A DNA stretch of 64,000 nt from Bacillus kwashiorkori (GCF_001375515.1 NZ_CTDX01000014.1:186001-250000); one strand, 5' to 3'; counted from the stretch's first letter, positions 24,922-33,545 are shown. The notes: generated from the letters alone by a model not told the origin. Program-made: numbers and translations.

Positions 24922-26538
24922 ATGTTAGGGGCGATAATAGGTGATATTGTTGGTTCGCGTTTTGAGTTTAATAATCACCGTTCGAAAGAATTTGAACTTT
25001 TTACGAAAGAATGCTTCGTGACAGATGATAGCATCATGACTCTCGCAGTAGCAAAAGCACTAATGGAAACTGAAAAATTAATGAAACTCGACTTAATAAG
25101 TAGTAAAAATGCAGACGAATATTATTCAATTTTGGAGAAAATGACTACTACTTATATGCAAAAAATAGGCAGACGTTATCCAAATTGCGGATACGGAGGC
25201 ATGTTTGGTCATTGGGTTTTTAGTGATCATCCTAAGCCTTATAATAGTTTTGGAAACGGAGCTGCAATGAGAATTAGTTCTGTTGCATTTGTTGCAAAAG
25301 ATGAAAGTGAAGTTGTCTTGCTATCGGAGACGATTACAGGCGTTACTCACAATCATGAAGAAGGTTATAAAGGGGCAGAGGCAACTGCGATAGCGGTTTG
25401 GATGGCTAGAAGAGGTTATACAAAATCTGAAATAAGAAGGCAGATCAATCATAATTATTATCGCTTAAATTATACAATCGACGAAATTAGAGATAATTAC
25501 CAATTTAATGAAACATGTCAAGAAACTGTTCCACAGGCAATTCAAGCATTTTTAGAATCTAATTCTTTTGAAGATGCGATTCGAATTGCGATATCTGTTG
25601 GGGGTGATAGCGACACACTTGCTGCGATAACTGGTGCAATTGCTGAAGCTTATTATGGTGTACCGAAAGAATTAAAGGAACAGGCATTAAAGTACCTCGA
25701 TCGTGAACTAATGACTATTTTTGAAGAATGGAATGATTTTCTCGGTGAAAAAGAGGAGGAAACATTTAAAGTACTTACAAAATATATTGGGAAGTTTGAA
25801 AGACTGGATTCATTTGAAGGTCGAGGCGTGGCTAGTGATGAGTCTGGCAATCGTGAGGCATATTTACAAATACCTACATTTCAGTTCAACTTATTAGTGA
25901 ACGAATTTGTTAAAGAATTTTACGAGTTTTCCTCGGCAAACGTAGTTTATGAACTTACGAGATATGAACAAATTTTGGAAAAACATGGCTTTACTTCGTC
26001 TAATCAGGAAATGGCTCGTGTCCCACTGGATGGACTTAATGAACAGATGATTTTAGCTTTAATAATGGGAGTTATACGGGCAGAACGTTGCCATGAAGGG
26101 GAATTAAATGATTTTTTTAAAAATGGTGTAATGATGAAATGGTTAAAAAAACTAAAAGATATTGATAGACAGAAGCAACTATTAGAAATAGAAGAAATAT
26201 ATTTGGAAGTTGGCGGCTTTGGCGGCTATGATTCATCCCATGTAATTTTTAACGACGGAACTGCTGAAATTAATGTGACCCCGTGGCTAAAGCATCCTGT
26301 TAAAGTTCAGTTGAATAAAGAAGAAACGAAAAAGTTTATAAGTGATTTTTATAAAATTCACGTGGAATATTGGGATGCGGAGTATATGGATAGAGATATT
26401 CTCGACGGAACCCAATGGTCACTTGTAGTGAAAGAAAAGGGTTGCCGTAGTACTTCCTGGAATGGAAGTAACATGTTTCCTCCAAATTGGGATCAGTTGC
26501 TTTACTTGTTTCGTATAGGGGCAGATGACGGTAAGTGA
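24922..26538 (+). CDS. ADP-ribosylglycohydrolase fused to DUF6508 and a third domain
   Basis: A 538-residue cytoplasmic fusion. Residues 1-280 are an ADP-ribosylglycohydrolase (DraG/ARH fold) with GAIIGDIVGSRFE, the metal site TDDSIMT (34-40), and GGDSDTLAA (about 229-237); such enzymes remove ADP-ribose from proteins or nucleic acids. Residues about 283-411 match the stand-alone DUF6508 protein at 4309 (ALIMGVIRAERCHEGELNDF). The last about 120 residues form another unit ending DGTQWSLVV...GSNMFPPNWDQLLYLF. ATG 24922 follows GGGAGGAAG. The fusion suggests that DUF6508 acts near ADP-ribosylated or NAD-derived substrates; that is inference. Confidence 0.85.
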   Translation: MLGAIIGDIVGSRFEFNNHRSKEFELFTKECFVTDDSIMTLAVAKALMETEKLMKLDLISSKNADEYYSILEKMTTTYMQKIGRRYPNCGYGGMFGHWVFSDHPKPYNSFGNGAAMRISSVAFVAKDESEVVLLSETITGVTHNHEEGYKGAEATAIAVWMARRGYTKSEIRRQINHNYYRLNYTIDEIRDNYQFNETCQETVPQAIQAFLESNSFEDAIRIAISVGGDSDTLAAITGAIAEAYYGVPKELKEQALKYLDRELMTIFEEWNDFLGEKEEETFKVLTKYIGKFERLDSFEGRGVASDESGNREAYLQIPTFQFNLLVNEFVKEFYEFSSANVVYELTRYEQILEKHGFTSSNQEMARVPLDGLNEQMILALIMGVIRAERCHEGELNDFFKNGVMMKWLKKLKDIDRQKQLLEIEEIYLEVGGFGGYDSSHVIFNDGTAEINVTPWLKHPVKVQLNKEETKKFISDFYKIHVEYWDAEYMDRDILDGTQWSLVVKEKGCRSTSWNGSNMFPPNWDQLLYLFRIGADDGK

Positions 26539-26730
26539 CCGAGCCGTTTAATTTTTCCTTTTGTCAATGTCATTGTTTTGATCTTGAAAAGTAATTTTCA
26601 CTTTTGTTTTGCTTAGTAAAATAAAAGTTTTATGATGTTTACAAGTTTTCACTTTTTATTATTTGGCTATATTAAAGATTGTTGTTGATTTCCGTTTCAA
26701 ATTTATTTGTGACTAAGCGAATCGACAGTG

Positions 26731-26822
26731 AATGAAAATAGCTGTATTTTCACGGTAGCCTACTACTAAATTTTACTGATTGCTTTTCTAGTAAGATGGC
26801 TATTTATATAGGTAAATAGGAT
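26731..26822 (+). repeat. Dispersed intergenic repeat, copy 1
   Basis: The core aatgaaaata-N4-tattttca is followed by a base and ggtagccta, and about 50 nt later by ataggtaaatagg. The same order occurs at 60607-60677. The core forms a 7-bp hairpin. Confidence 0.55.
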
Positions 26823-26905
26823 GTGAGAGAAAGGTTAATTAAAGTTGTAAGGGACGGACGAACCGCCATGGGATAAGTGGGTTATTCTGTTTCATATAAG
26901 CGTGG

Positions 26906-26947
26906 AAGGGACAGTTTGTTAGCAATGGTACGTTTGAACTGTCCCTT
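26906..26947. repeat. Inverted repeat
   Basis: The 11-nt arms aagggacagtt and aactgtccctt are exact complements around a 20-nt loop. It may be a terminator for convergent genes; no clear T-run follows. Confidence 0.5.
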
Positions 26948-27126
26948 ATCAATGTTGTAAACGGACATTTTGCTGCAAACTTTGCGTCAGTAATCATTCT
27001 CGTTGAAACGATCAGTTGACTAGTAAAACCGCTTTGATTTTTCAAAGGTCAATATGTTCCAGATGAAAAATCACCAGCGATTATGGTTAAATAAATATCG
27101 AATTTTTACTGATTCTGCCATCGTAA

Positions 27127-27669
27127 TTAAATGGATATCGATTTTAATATGGAACCAGATTCTAAGTCACGGAGTTCAATTTTACCGTTATCGTATAAGG
27201 CATAGGAGCTACTTCCGTCTTTTGGAATGGTCGTACTTCCTGGATTAAGCAATATAATACCATCCCGTTCCTCCAATACTTTTATATGTGTATGACCTGT
27301 AACGATAACTCGGCAACCTAATTCTTTTGCTTGATTAATTCTTTCTTCTTCTGACTCCTCATATCCGTGTACAAGATAGAAGCGAATATGATCAAATTCG
27401 AGCACGCGCGTTTTTTGTGAAAGATCTTGCTCGGTAACCATTTCATCGACATCGGCATCACAATTTCCCCGAACATAAACGATATCGTTCCTTTCTTTCA
27501 GGAGGTCTGCTAATTTTTGGGGATTATATGTTGCAGGAATATCATTACGTGGTCCGTGATAAAGAACATCACCAATATGACAAATTTTTTCACAACCATT
27601 TAATTGATCTAATGCACGAAGCGTATTTTCATAACCTCCATGAGTATCACTAATAAAGCCTAGTTTCAT
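27127..27669 (-). CDS. YfcE-type phosphodiesterase
   Basis: A 180-residue metallophosphoesterase. All metal-binding blocks are visible: ISDTHG (6-11), HIGDVLYHGPRND (about 34-46), VRGNCDADVD (about 68-77), LVHGYE (about 104) and VTGHTHIKV (about 126-134). YfcE-type enzymes hydrolyse phosphodiesters using manganese; the physiological substrate is not settled. ATG 27669 follows AAAGGAGA; an open extension upstream lacks any start signal and is low-complexity. It is monocistronic. Confidence 0.88.
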   Translation of the reverse strand: MKLGFISDTHGGYENTLRALDQLNGCEKICHIGDVLYHGPRNDIPATYNPQKLADLLKERNDIVYVRGNCDADVDEMVTEQDLSQKTRVLEFDHIRFYLVHGYEESEEERINQAKELGCRVIVTGHTHIKVLEERDGIILLNPGSTTIPKDGSSSYALYDNGKIELRDLESGSILKSISI

Positions 27670-27910
27670 CCTATATTTTCTCCTTTCTATATTTGCATTA
27701 ACTGTATTATACCGCATTTGACGAATAAAAAATTTGCCAACAAAGGAAAAAGTCTCTTGTTGTTTAAAGAAGATGTTGTAAATATTCGCCCAAAAATACT
27801 CCTGGCAATCCAATGCAAAAACTACCATTGTGAATATAGTCATTTTTTTGATATATTCTTCCGAGTTTTCCGTTAGGATGGTAGGATTCGTTTGCAGTTG
27901 CTGAAAAGAT

Positions 27911-27950
27911 GAAGGTATCCAATAACCAATGCTAGTTAATGGATACCTTC
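27911..27950 (-). terminator. Terminator after the aminopeptidase gene
   Basis: The perfect 11-bp arms gaaggtatcca (27911) and tggataccttc (27940) form a hairpin, followed on the minus strand by ATCTTTTC. Confidence 0.75.
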
Positions 27951-28019
27951 CTCAGTGAAAAGGTTGTTTTGCTATCATTATGAGCAAAACGTTATAGTAG
28001 TTTTTATAAAAAATAAAGA

Positions 28020-29264
28020 TTAAATCGCCCAATCACCGTTGCGGAAGATTGGAACAACTGTACCATCTTTTTTAATACCGTCAATATCCATTTCAGCAGA
28101 ACCAATCATAAAATCAACATGAACTGGGGATGTGTTAATACCATGTTCCCGTAGTTGGTCCTCGTTCATTTTTGTACCGCCTTGAATATTGGTCGGGTAA
28201 GCAGAACCGATTGCTAAGTGATTAGAAGCATTTTCGTCATATAACGTATTTAAGAATGTAACCCCTGATTGGGAGATCGGAGATGGATCTGGTACTAGAG
28301 CAACTTCTCCTAATCCGGTTGCACCATCATTTTCAAATACTAATTTTTTGACAACTTCATCACCTTTGTCAGCGGAAATATCGACAATTTTTCCATCTTT
28401 AAAGTGAACGACCATTCCTTCAATTAAGGTGCCCGCATAACTTAATGGCTTTGTACTGCGAACGACTCCGTCCATACGCCGAGTATCTGGTGCAGTAAAT
28501 ACTTCCTCTGTCGGCATATTAGCAATAAATATTTCTCCTTTTGGATTGACACTGCCGGCACTTGCCCAAATGTGATTTTCTGGTAAACCGAGGGTGAAGT
28601 CGGTGCCTGTTGCTTTAAAATGTAACGCGTGAAATTGAATCTCATTTAGTTTATCTGCTTTTTCCTTTAATGTTTGAACATGTTGATCCCAGGCGGCAAT
28701 TGGATCGTCTTCATAAACACGACATGATTTAAATATTTGATCCCATAGTGCATCTACCTGTTCTTGTGTTGAAGATAAGTTTGGGAATACTTTTGCCGCC
28801 CAGCCAGCACCAGCTGCAGCAGCAACTGTCCATTTTAATTCATCATTTTGTGTAGCTGTTAGTTGAGCTTTAAATGCTTTTGTTGCTACTTTTTGATAAG
28901 CAGAAATTTTCCCAGGATCCACACCGTCTAGGAGACCAGGGTCACTAGAGAGAATGGAAAGCCTGCAAACACGGTGATTTAGTACATGGTCTTCCACTTC
29001 ATCAATTTCATATTTTGGAATATTTGTCAGTACTTCTTCCGGTTGATGTTGATAATGCATTTTACTTATAAAATCATCAGACCATTTAACGATAACTTTT
29101 TCAGCACCTAGTGCGTACGCTTCCTCTGTAATTAGGCGGGCAAGTGGTGCTTGTTCAACGGAAATCGTCATTTTTAACCAGTCTCCCGGCTGTATGTTTA
29201 TCCCTTTTTTTACTAGTAGTTTCGCATATTTCTGTAAGTTTTCCTCAAAGTTTGGCAAAACCAT
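28020..29264 (-). CDS. ampS: M29 family aminopeptidase
   Basis: A 414-residue metallo-aminopeptidase of the M29 (thermophilic aminopeptidase/AmpS/PepS) family, cytoplasmic, releasing N-terminal residues. Family landmarks are GDWLKMTISVEQAPLARLI near the N-terminus, the metal-ligand Glu/His region FTAPDTRRMDGVVRSTKPLS and GLGEVALVPDPSPISQSG, LNTLYDENASNHLAIGSAYP, and HVDFMIGSAEMDIDGI at the C-terminus. Two ATGs are adjacent; 29264 lies 7 nt from AGGAGG and is preferred. The length is typical. It is transcribed alone and ends at a clear hairpin. Confidence 0.9.
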   Translation of the reverse strand: MVLPNFEENLQKYAKLLVKKGINIQPGDWLKMTISVEQAPLARLITEEAYALGAEKVIVKWSDDFISKMHYQHQPEEVLTNIPKYEIDEVEDHVLNHRVCRLSILSSDPGLLDGVDPGKISAYQKVATKAFKAQLTATQNDELKWTVAAAAGAGWAAKVFPNLSSTQEQVDALWDQIFKSCRVYEDDPIAAWDQHVQTLKEKADKLNEIQFHALHFKATGTDFTLGLPENHIWASAGSVNPKGEIFIANMPTEEVFTAPDTRRMDGVVRSTKPLSYAGTLIEGMVVHFKDGKIVDISADKGDEVVKKLVFENDGATGLGEVALVPDPSPISQSGVTFLNTLYDENASNHLAIGSAYPTNIQGGTKMNEDQLREHGINTSPVHVDFMIGSAEMDIDGIKKDGTVVPIFRNGDWAI

Positions 29265-29485
29265 CATTATTCCTCCTATCAAATATGTATATAATATTAT
29301 CTACATAACTTACCATTTTCTGCAAGGTATGAATGTTCGAAAATAGATTTTTTTATAAAAAAGGACATTAGGATGTATTTTTCCCCTTTAATTTAACTAA
29401 TTATTCGACTTGAGCAATGGTTATATGTCCAATACATAATCTAGCTGTATAATTTAATAGTATTGGCGCTTCTGGATAAAAATAA

Positions 29486-29620
29486 GTTGTCCTATTTACC
29501 GGTGTTACTTTATCCATCTCCTCCTGGTTGTTCAAACACAATAAACGCTTGTCCAGTGACGCAATATATTATGAAAATGAAGTACCAAAAGAAGAGGAAA
29601 ATGTAATTAAGAGGCGATAG
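29486..29620 (+). pseudogene. Possible 3' remnant of a membrane protein gene
   Basis: A 44-codon frame bounded by stops reads VVLFTGVTLSISSWLFKHNK, then a polar acidic tail (ENEVPKEEENVIKRR). A hydrophobic segment followed by a charged tail looks like the C-terminus of a membrane protein. There is no start codon with a ribosome binding site. It may have been truncated when the neighbouring repeat inserted. Confidence 0.3.
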
Positions 29621-29660
29621 TTTTTTTATAAGTATATATGGCTTTTTATAGGAAAAATCC

Positions 29661-29785
29661 AAGGGGCTGTCCAGAAAGTCGTATTTTCAACTTCTGGATG
29701 CCCCTCTTTATGTTTCAAACGCTTGATACATCAACATTCTTTTTTTACCGCTTTTTAGGGGTTTTTACTTTTCGGACAGCCCTTT
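29661..29785. mobile_element. MITE-like element with 19-nt terminal inverted repeats
   Basis: The left end aaggggctgtccagaaagt and the reverse complement of the right end (aaagggctgtccgaaaagt) match at 16 of 19 positions and enclose about 125 bases with no coding capacity. GGGCTGTCC-type ends are common on IS1182-like elements in Bacilli, from which it may derive. An internal hairpin (ccagaaagt / acttctgg, then gcccct) could also act as terminator. No target duplication is evident by eye. Confidence 0.55.
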
Positions 29786-29847
29786 TTTAAGTATTGGTGG
29801 AGCGGATATAGGATAATTGAAAATTCATTTTTGTCGCGTTTGTATTT

Positions 29848-30777
29848 TTATCCAACTGATACAGTTGATTCCATGACGGTTAGCGTTCGATTTGTAGCAT
29901 TTAAAGTGACGGTTGCCCCTATCGGGATAGTTGCTTTGTAATACCCATGTCCTGTAGCGAGGTTGCTAATCATTGGTTTACCGAGTGGGACTAAGAAAGC
30001 TCGGATTAGATCATCAAAGGTTGTTCCATAGGAAGTGAGGCAATTAGTACATTGTCCGATAATGAATCCAACACAGTCATTAAATTTACCTGCTAAAGAA
30101 AGTTGAGATAAATATCGATAAATTGTATTGGAAGGTGCACTAACTTCTTCAATAAGGAGAATTTTTCCCCTTGTATCAATTTCATATGGAGTACCAAGTG
30201 TATTAACTATTGAAGTTAAATTTCCTCCGACAATAGGTCCAGTCACATTTCCAGCAACTAAGCTTACGAGGGGCATGTTCGGTGGATTTTCGATCACTCT
30301 TGGAGCTGCTGTTGTGGAAGTCGCTGCAAAAAATTGGTTGAAGTTATAAGGTGGTGTGTCGCTGCGGAAGTCGGCAATCATTAAACTGTGAAAGGTTATG
30401 ATATTACTATATTGGTATAGTGCATTTAGTAATGCTGTTATATCACTATAGCCAGAAACAATTTTTGGATTCCTTCTAATAACATCAAAATTCAAATATG
30501 GAAAGATAGATTGAACCCCTGTTCCACCACGTGTTGCAAGAATCATTTTGACATTAGCATTTAGAAACATATTCATAAGATCCATCGCGCGCTCTCTCGG
30601 TGGTGCAGAAACAATTCCACCAAAGGAAGTAACGTACCTCCCAAAGATAATATTAAAACCTTGATTTCTTAACATCTGTACTCCTGTACTATACGTGTCC
30701 ATATTCAAAATTGGACTACCGAGTGTAACTAAGCCGATAGAATCTCCCTCACGCAAAATAGTAGGCTTAATAGCTAT
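29848..30777 (-). CDS. LD-carboxypeptidase family protein (S66, MccF-like)
   Basis: A 309-residue serine peptidase-like protein. The S66 catalytic elements are the nucleophile in VSGYSDITALL, the Glu in LLIEEVSAPSNTIYRYL and the His in ATGHGYYKATIPIG. Family members trim LD-peptide bonds of muropeptides or cleave microcin C. The expected N-terminus is AIKPTILREGDSIGLV, but the codon there (30777-30775) is ATA, 8 nt after GGGAGG; the alternative TTG codons upstream give a hydrophobic leader (VLIFIIIGCFL) without a good site. So either ATA is used, the start is mutated, or an upstream start makes a signal-anchored form (to 30831). Confidence 0.78.
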   Translation of the reverse strand: MAIKPTILREGDSIGLVTLGSPILNMDTYSTGVQMLRNQGFNIIFGRYVTSFGGIVSAPPRERAMDLMNMFLNANVKMILATRGGTGVQSIFPYLNFDVIRRNPKIVSGYSDITALLNALYQYSNIITFHSLMIADFRSDTPPYNFNQFFAATSTTAAPRVIENPPNMPLVSLVAGNVTGPIVGGNLTSIVNTLGTPYEIDTRGKILLIEEVSAPSNTIYRYLSQLSLAGKFNDCVGFIIGQCTNCLTSYGTTFDDLIRAFLVPLGKPMISNLATGHGYYKATIPIGATVTLNATNRTLTVMESTVSVG

Positions 30778-30856
30778 CCTAAAACCCTCCCTCAAAAAGC
30801 ATCCTATAATAATAAATATTAAAACATACACAAATATATTCCCTATCAGAATTGTT

Positions 30857-30900
30857 GGGGACAGTCCCCCACCGCTTTAAAGTGCTAAAGTGTGTAGTAG
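30857..30900. repeat. GGGGAC palindrome repeat, copy 1 (long form)
   Basis: ggggacagtcccc (30857-30869) is a near-perfect palindrome followed by caccgctttaaagtgctaaagt. A similar extended unit lies inverted at 33742-33793. It separates the S66 gene from the deaminase gene. Confidence 0.6.
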
Positions 30901-31057
30901 ATAAGGGTGACTACAATGCATGAAGGATGTTGTTTTTTTGTATTATATGATGTTTTTTGAAATAATAAGGGGAGGAGTTTTCAATAAATATATTGATTAA
31001 TATGGAAATATAAATTGTCATTTGTAAAAAAGTAGAAATTGATAGGAGGGGGCAGTT

Positions 31058-31510
31058 TTGAACCAATTTATGGAAAGAGCAGTTCAGTTAGCATTGAATA
31101 ATGTTGAGGAAGGTGGCCAACCATTTGGTGCTGTACTTGTAAAAGATGGTAAGATTGTTGCAGAAGGTGTTAATGAATTGCATAAACAATTTGATGTGAG
31201 CGGACATGCAGAACTATTGGCAATTCGACGGGCACAAATGGAATTGCAAACAAATGATTTGTCGGGATACATAATGTATGCAAGTGGTGAGCCATGCCCT
31301 ATGTGTCTGACAGCAATGTATTTTGCAGGCATCAAAGAGGCTTATTTTTGCCAGTCTGTTGAAGATGCAGTAGCAGTTGGTTTAGGGAAATCTAAATTAA
31401 TTTACGAAGATTTGAAAAAAGATAAGCAAGATCGTCAACTGCTAATGGTCCAAATGAAATTAACCGGAAATGTACGAAACCCCATGAAAATTTGGGCAGA
31501 AAAACAATAA
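31058..31510 (+). CDS. Nucleoside/purine deaminase (cytidine deaminase fold)
   Basis: A 150-residue zinc deaminase. The zinc and catalytic motifs are HAE (in SGHAELLAI, about residues 47-55) and PCPMC (in SGEPCPMCLTAMY, about 77-89). The family includes B. subtilis guanine deaminase, TadA-like and other base or nucleoside deaminases; the exact substrate cannot be set. The start is TTG at 31058 with AGGAGGGGG 8 nt upstream. Its stop codon is followed after one base by a GGGGGAC palindrome. It converges on psuG, and proximity to pseudouridine genes suggests nucleobase salvage. Confidence 0.85.
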   Translation: MNQFMERAVQLALNNVEEGGQPFGAVLVKDGKIVAEGVNELHKQFDVSGHAELLAIRRAQMELQTNDLSGYIMYASGEPCPMCLTAMYFAGIKEAYFCQSVEDAVAVGLGKSKLIYEDLKKDKQDRQLLMVQMKLTGNVRNPMKIWAEKQ

Positions 31511-31511
31511 T

Positions 31512-31526
31512 GGGGGACAGTCCCCC
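31512..31526. repeat. GGGGAC palindrome repeat, copy 2
   Basis: gggggacagtccccc has perfect 7-nt arms around a single A and lies between the convergent deaminase and psuG genes, where it could also act as transcription stop. Confidence 0.65.
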
Positions 31527-31539
31527 GAGTGTTATGTTA

Positions 31540-32457
31540 TTAGTTAAGTTTTGCTAGTTGAACAGCGAGTTGAGCGCCGAGTTTTGCGTTGTTATAGACT
31601 AGTTGGATGTTGGACTCTAAACTTTTTCCAGCTGTAATTTCCTTTACTTTACCTAACAGGAATGGCGTGCTTTCTTTCCCTTTAATTCCTTTTTCATCCG
31701 CTTCAATTAGTGCATTTTCAATGGCATTCGTAATCGTGTCGTAATCCATTTCATATTGCGCTGGAATTGGATTCGCTACTACAACTCCGCCATTTAAACC
31801 TAATTCCCATTTTGCATGGATAGCGGTTGCTAGGTCTTGAGCATCATCGACTCGGTAATCGACAGGGAAACCGCTTTTTCTAGTATAGAAGGCAGGCAGT
31901 TCTTCTGTACCAAAGCCAACAACAGGAACTCCTTGTGTTTCCAAATATTCTAGTGTTAAGCCTAAATCTAAAATCGATTTAGCACCAGCACAGACTACAG
32001 CTACATTTGTATGGGCAAGTTCTTGTAAGTCAGCAGAAATATCAAATGTTTCCTGTGCACCACGATGGACACCGCCAATACCGCCAGTTGCAAATACTTT
32101 GATGCCCGCGAGCGCTGCGATGATCATCGTTGACGCAACAGTAGTAGCTCCGTCTCCTCTTCTAGCAACGATGAACGGAATGTCTCTTCGACTTGTTTTA
32201 ACGACGTTATTATTTTTCCCAAGTATTTCAATTTCCTCCGTTGTTAATCCAACTTTTAATTTTCCACCTAAAATAGCGATTGTTGCAGGTATTGCCCCGT
32301 GATCCCGAATAATTTGTTCAACTTTTAATGCTGTCTCGACATTTTGTGGGTAAGGCATACCATGGGAAATGATAGTAGACTCTAAAGCAACAACTGCTTT
32401 TCCTGTTTTTAAAGCATCTGCTACTTCTTGTTTCACTTCTAAATATTTTTCTAACAT
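31540..32457 (-). CDS. psuG: Pseudouridine-5'-phosphate glycosidase
   Basis: A 305-residue enzyme that splits pseudouridine 5'-phosphate into uracil and ribose 5-phosphate, using manganese. Family sequences are VVALESTIISHGMPYPQNVE (about 22-41), AILGGKLKVGLT, TSRRDIPFIVARRGDGATTV, KVFATGGIGGVHRGAQETFD and the lysine-containing VVCAGAKSILDLGLTLEYLE. The length is normal. ATG 32457 lies inside the end of the pseudouridine kinase gene (7-base overlap), with AAGGAGAT upstream, so the two steps of the pathway are co-translated in order. Confidence 0.93.
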   Translation of the reverse strand: MLEKYLEVKQEVADALKTGKAVVALESTIISHGMPYPQNVETALKVEQIIRDHGAIPATIAILGGKLKVGLTTEEIEILGKNNNVVKTSRRDIPFIVARRGDGATTVASTMIIAALAGIKVFATGGIGGVHRGAQETFDISADLQELAHTNVAVVCAGAKSILDLGLTLEYLETQGVPVVGFGTEELPAFYTRKSGFPVDYRVDDAQDLATAIHAKWELGLNGGVVVANPIPAQYEMDYDTITNAIENALIEADEKGIKGKESTPFLLGKVKEITAGKSLESNIQLVYNNAKLGAQLAVQLAKLN

Positions 32458-33545
32458 AATCCTATCTCCTTCATTTTTTCATTTATATTTTCCAACGAAA
32501 TATTTGGATTTATCGTATTTTCATGGGATAAAGCTAAAATGGATGCGGTCATAGAAAAGCGAGTAGAAAAATCAATATCGAAATTATTTAGGTGACAATA
32601 AGCCAGCCCCGCCATAAAGGCATCTCCTGCACCAGTTGCATTAATGACTTCCACTTTAGGTGACTGAATATGGTTCATTTGTTGACCATCGTGGTAAAAA
32701 ATTCCGTCAGCACCAAGGCTAATGAATACGTTTTTAACGCCCTTTTTTAAAAAATATTCCGCTGCTTTTTGGAGATTAGCTTCAGATTCAATTTTAATCC
32801 CAGATAAAATTTCCGCTTCCAATTTATTCGGTTTGATAGTGTGGAAGTAACCGATAATATCAGCAACTTTCATTGCCTTCGCTGTAGAGACGGTATCCAA
32901 GAAAAAGTTTGTCCCTCGATGATTGGTTACAATATATTCAATTACATTCTCTGATATATTTGTATCAATAATACAAACTTTAGCATTTTCAATAACGTGC
33001 TTTTTTTGCTTAATAAAATCCACGGACATTAGATCAAAAATATCCATTGCAGAAATTGCAACAGCCATATCTCCTGTTTCATCGAGTATGGATAAGTAGG
33101 TAGAGGTAGCATGTCCATTGAGAATAAGTGAATCCTGCATATTAAGTCCAATTTGATTCGCATCTTCGAGAATTTTTTTTCCATAAAGATCATCGCCGAC
33201 TGCAGTGATAAGCCTCGTATCTGTGCCAAGCTTCACTAAGTTTTCCGCAATGTTTCTGCCGACCCCGCCTAATGAAATTTTTAATTCGCCTGGATTGGAA
33301 TCTTTTAGCATGAGCTTATCTTTTGGAAACCCTTGTATGTCCACATTTGCTCCACCAACCACGCAAGCGTAAGCACCTTCCTGTACGATATAGCCTTTTC
33401 CGAGAATATAGCCTTTTTTTATTAAGTTAGAAATATGGACTGCAGTGGATGAACGTGTTATTCCAAGAATTTTTGCAAGTTCCTGCTGTGAGATTAGAGG
33501 ATTCTTCCTAATCAACTGCAATATTTGCTGCTCTCGGTCAGTCAT
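32451..33545 (-). CDS. psuK: Pseudouridine kinase with N-terminal winged helix
   Basis: A 364-residue protein combining a winged-helix domain (residues 1-60: ILQLIRKNPLISQQELAKIL then AVHISNLIKKGYILGKGYIV) with a PfkB-family kinase (62-364). Kinase motifs are GGANVDIQGFP, SLGGVGRNIAENLVKLG and NATGAGDAFMAGL with the catalytic Asp. It phosphorylates pseudouridine at the 5' position for PsuG, encoded next. The helix-turn-helix suggests that the kinase also regulates its operon, as discussed for similar fusions in Firmicutes. ATG 33545 follows AAGGGGG. Confidence 0.9.
   Translation of the reverse strand: MTDREQQILQLIRKNPLISQQELAKILGITRSSTAVHISNLIKKGYILGKGYIVQEGAYACVVGGANVDIQGFPKDKLMLKDSNPGELKISLGGVGRNIAENLVKLGTDTRLITAVGDDLYGKKILEDANQIGLNMQDSLILNGHATSTYLSILDETGDMAVAISAMDIFDLMSVDFIKQKKHVIENAKVCIIDTNISENVIEYIVTNHRGTNFFLDTVSTAKAMKVADIIGYFHTIKPNKLEAEILSGIKIESEANLQKAAEYFLKKGVKNVFISLGADGIFYHDGQQMNHIQSPKVEVINATGAGDAFMAGLAYCHLNNFDIDFSTRFSMTASILALSHENTINPNISLENINEKMKEIGLC

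Larger units (their letters stand above)
26539..27126. other. Intergenic region with repeats and inverted repeats
   Basis: No convincing gene in 588 bases. It holds one copy of a dispersed repeat (26731-26822, separate entry) and an inverted repeat aagggacagtt / aactgtccctt (26906-26916 and 26937-26947) with a related gtaagggacgg about 55 bases upstream. The DNA looks like accumulated non-autonomous repeats plus terminators between convergent genes. Confidence 0.5.
29283..29847. other. Intergenic region with gene remnant and MITE-like element
   Basis: No intact gene. A coding remnant lies at 29486-29620 and a MITE-like element at 29661-29785 (separate entries). The remaining sequence is AT-rich without recognisable signals. 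Confidence 0.5.

Noticed and set aside
26839-27045. 68-codon open frame on the minus strand
   Set aside because: It spans the inverted repeat and has no start signal; composition follows the repeat.
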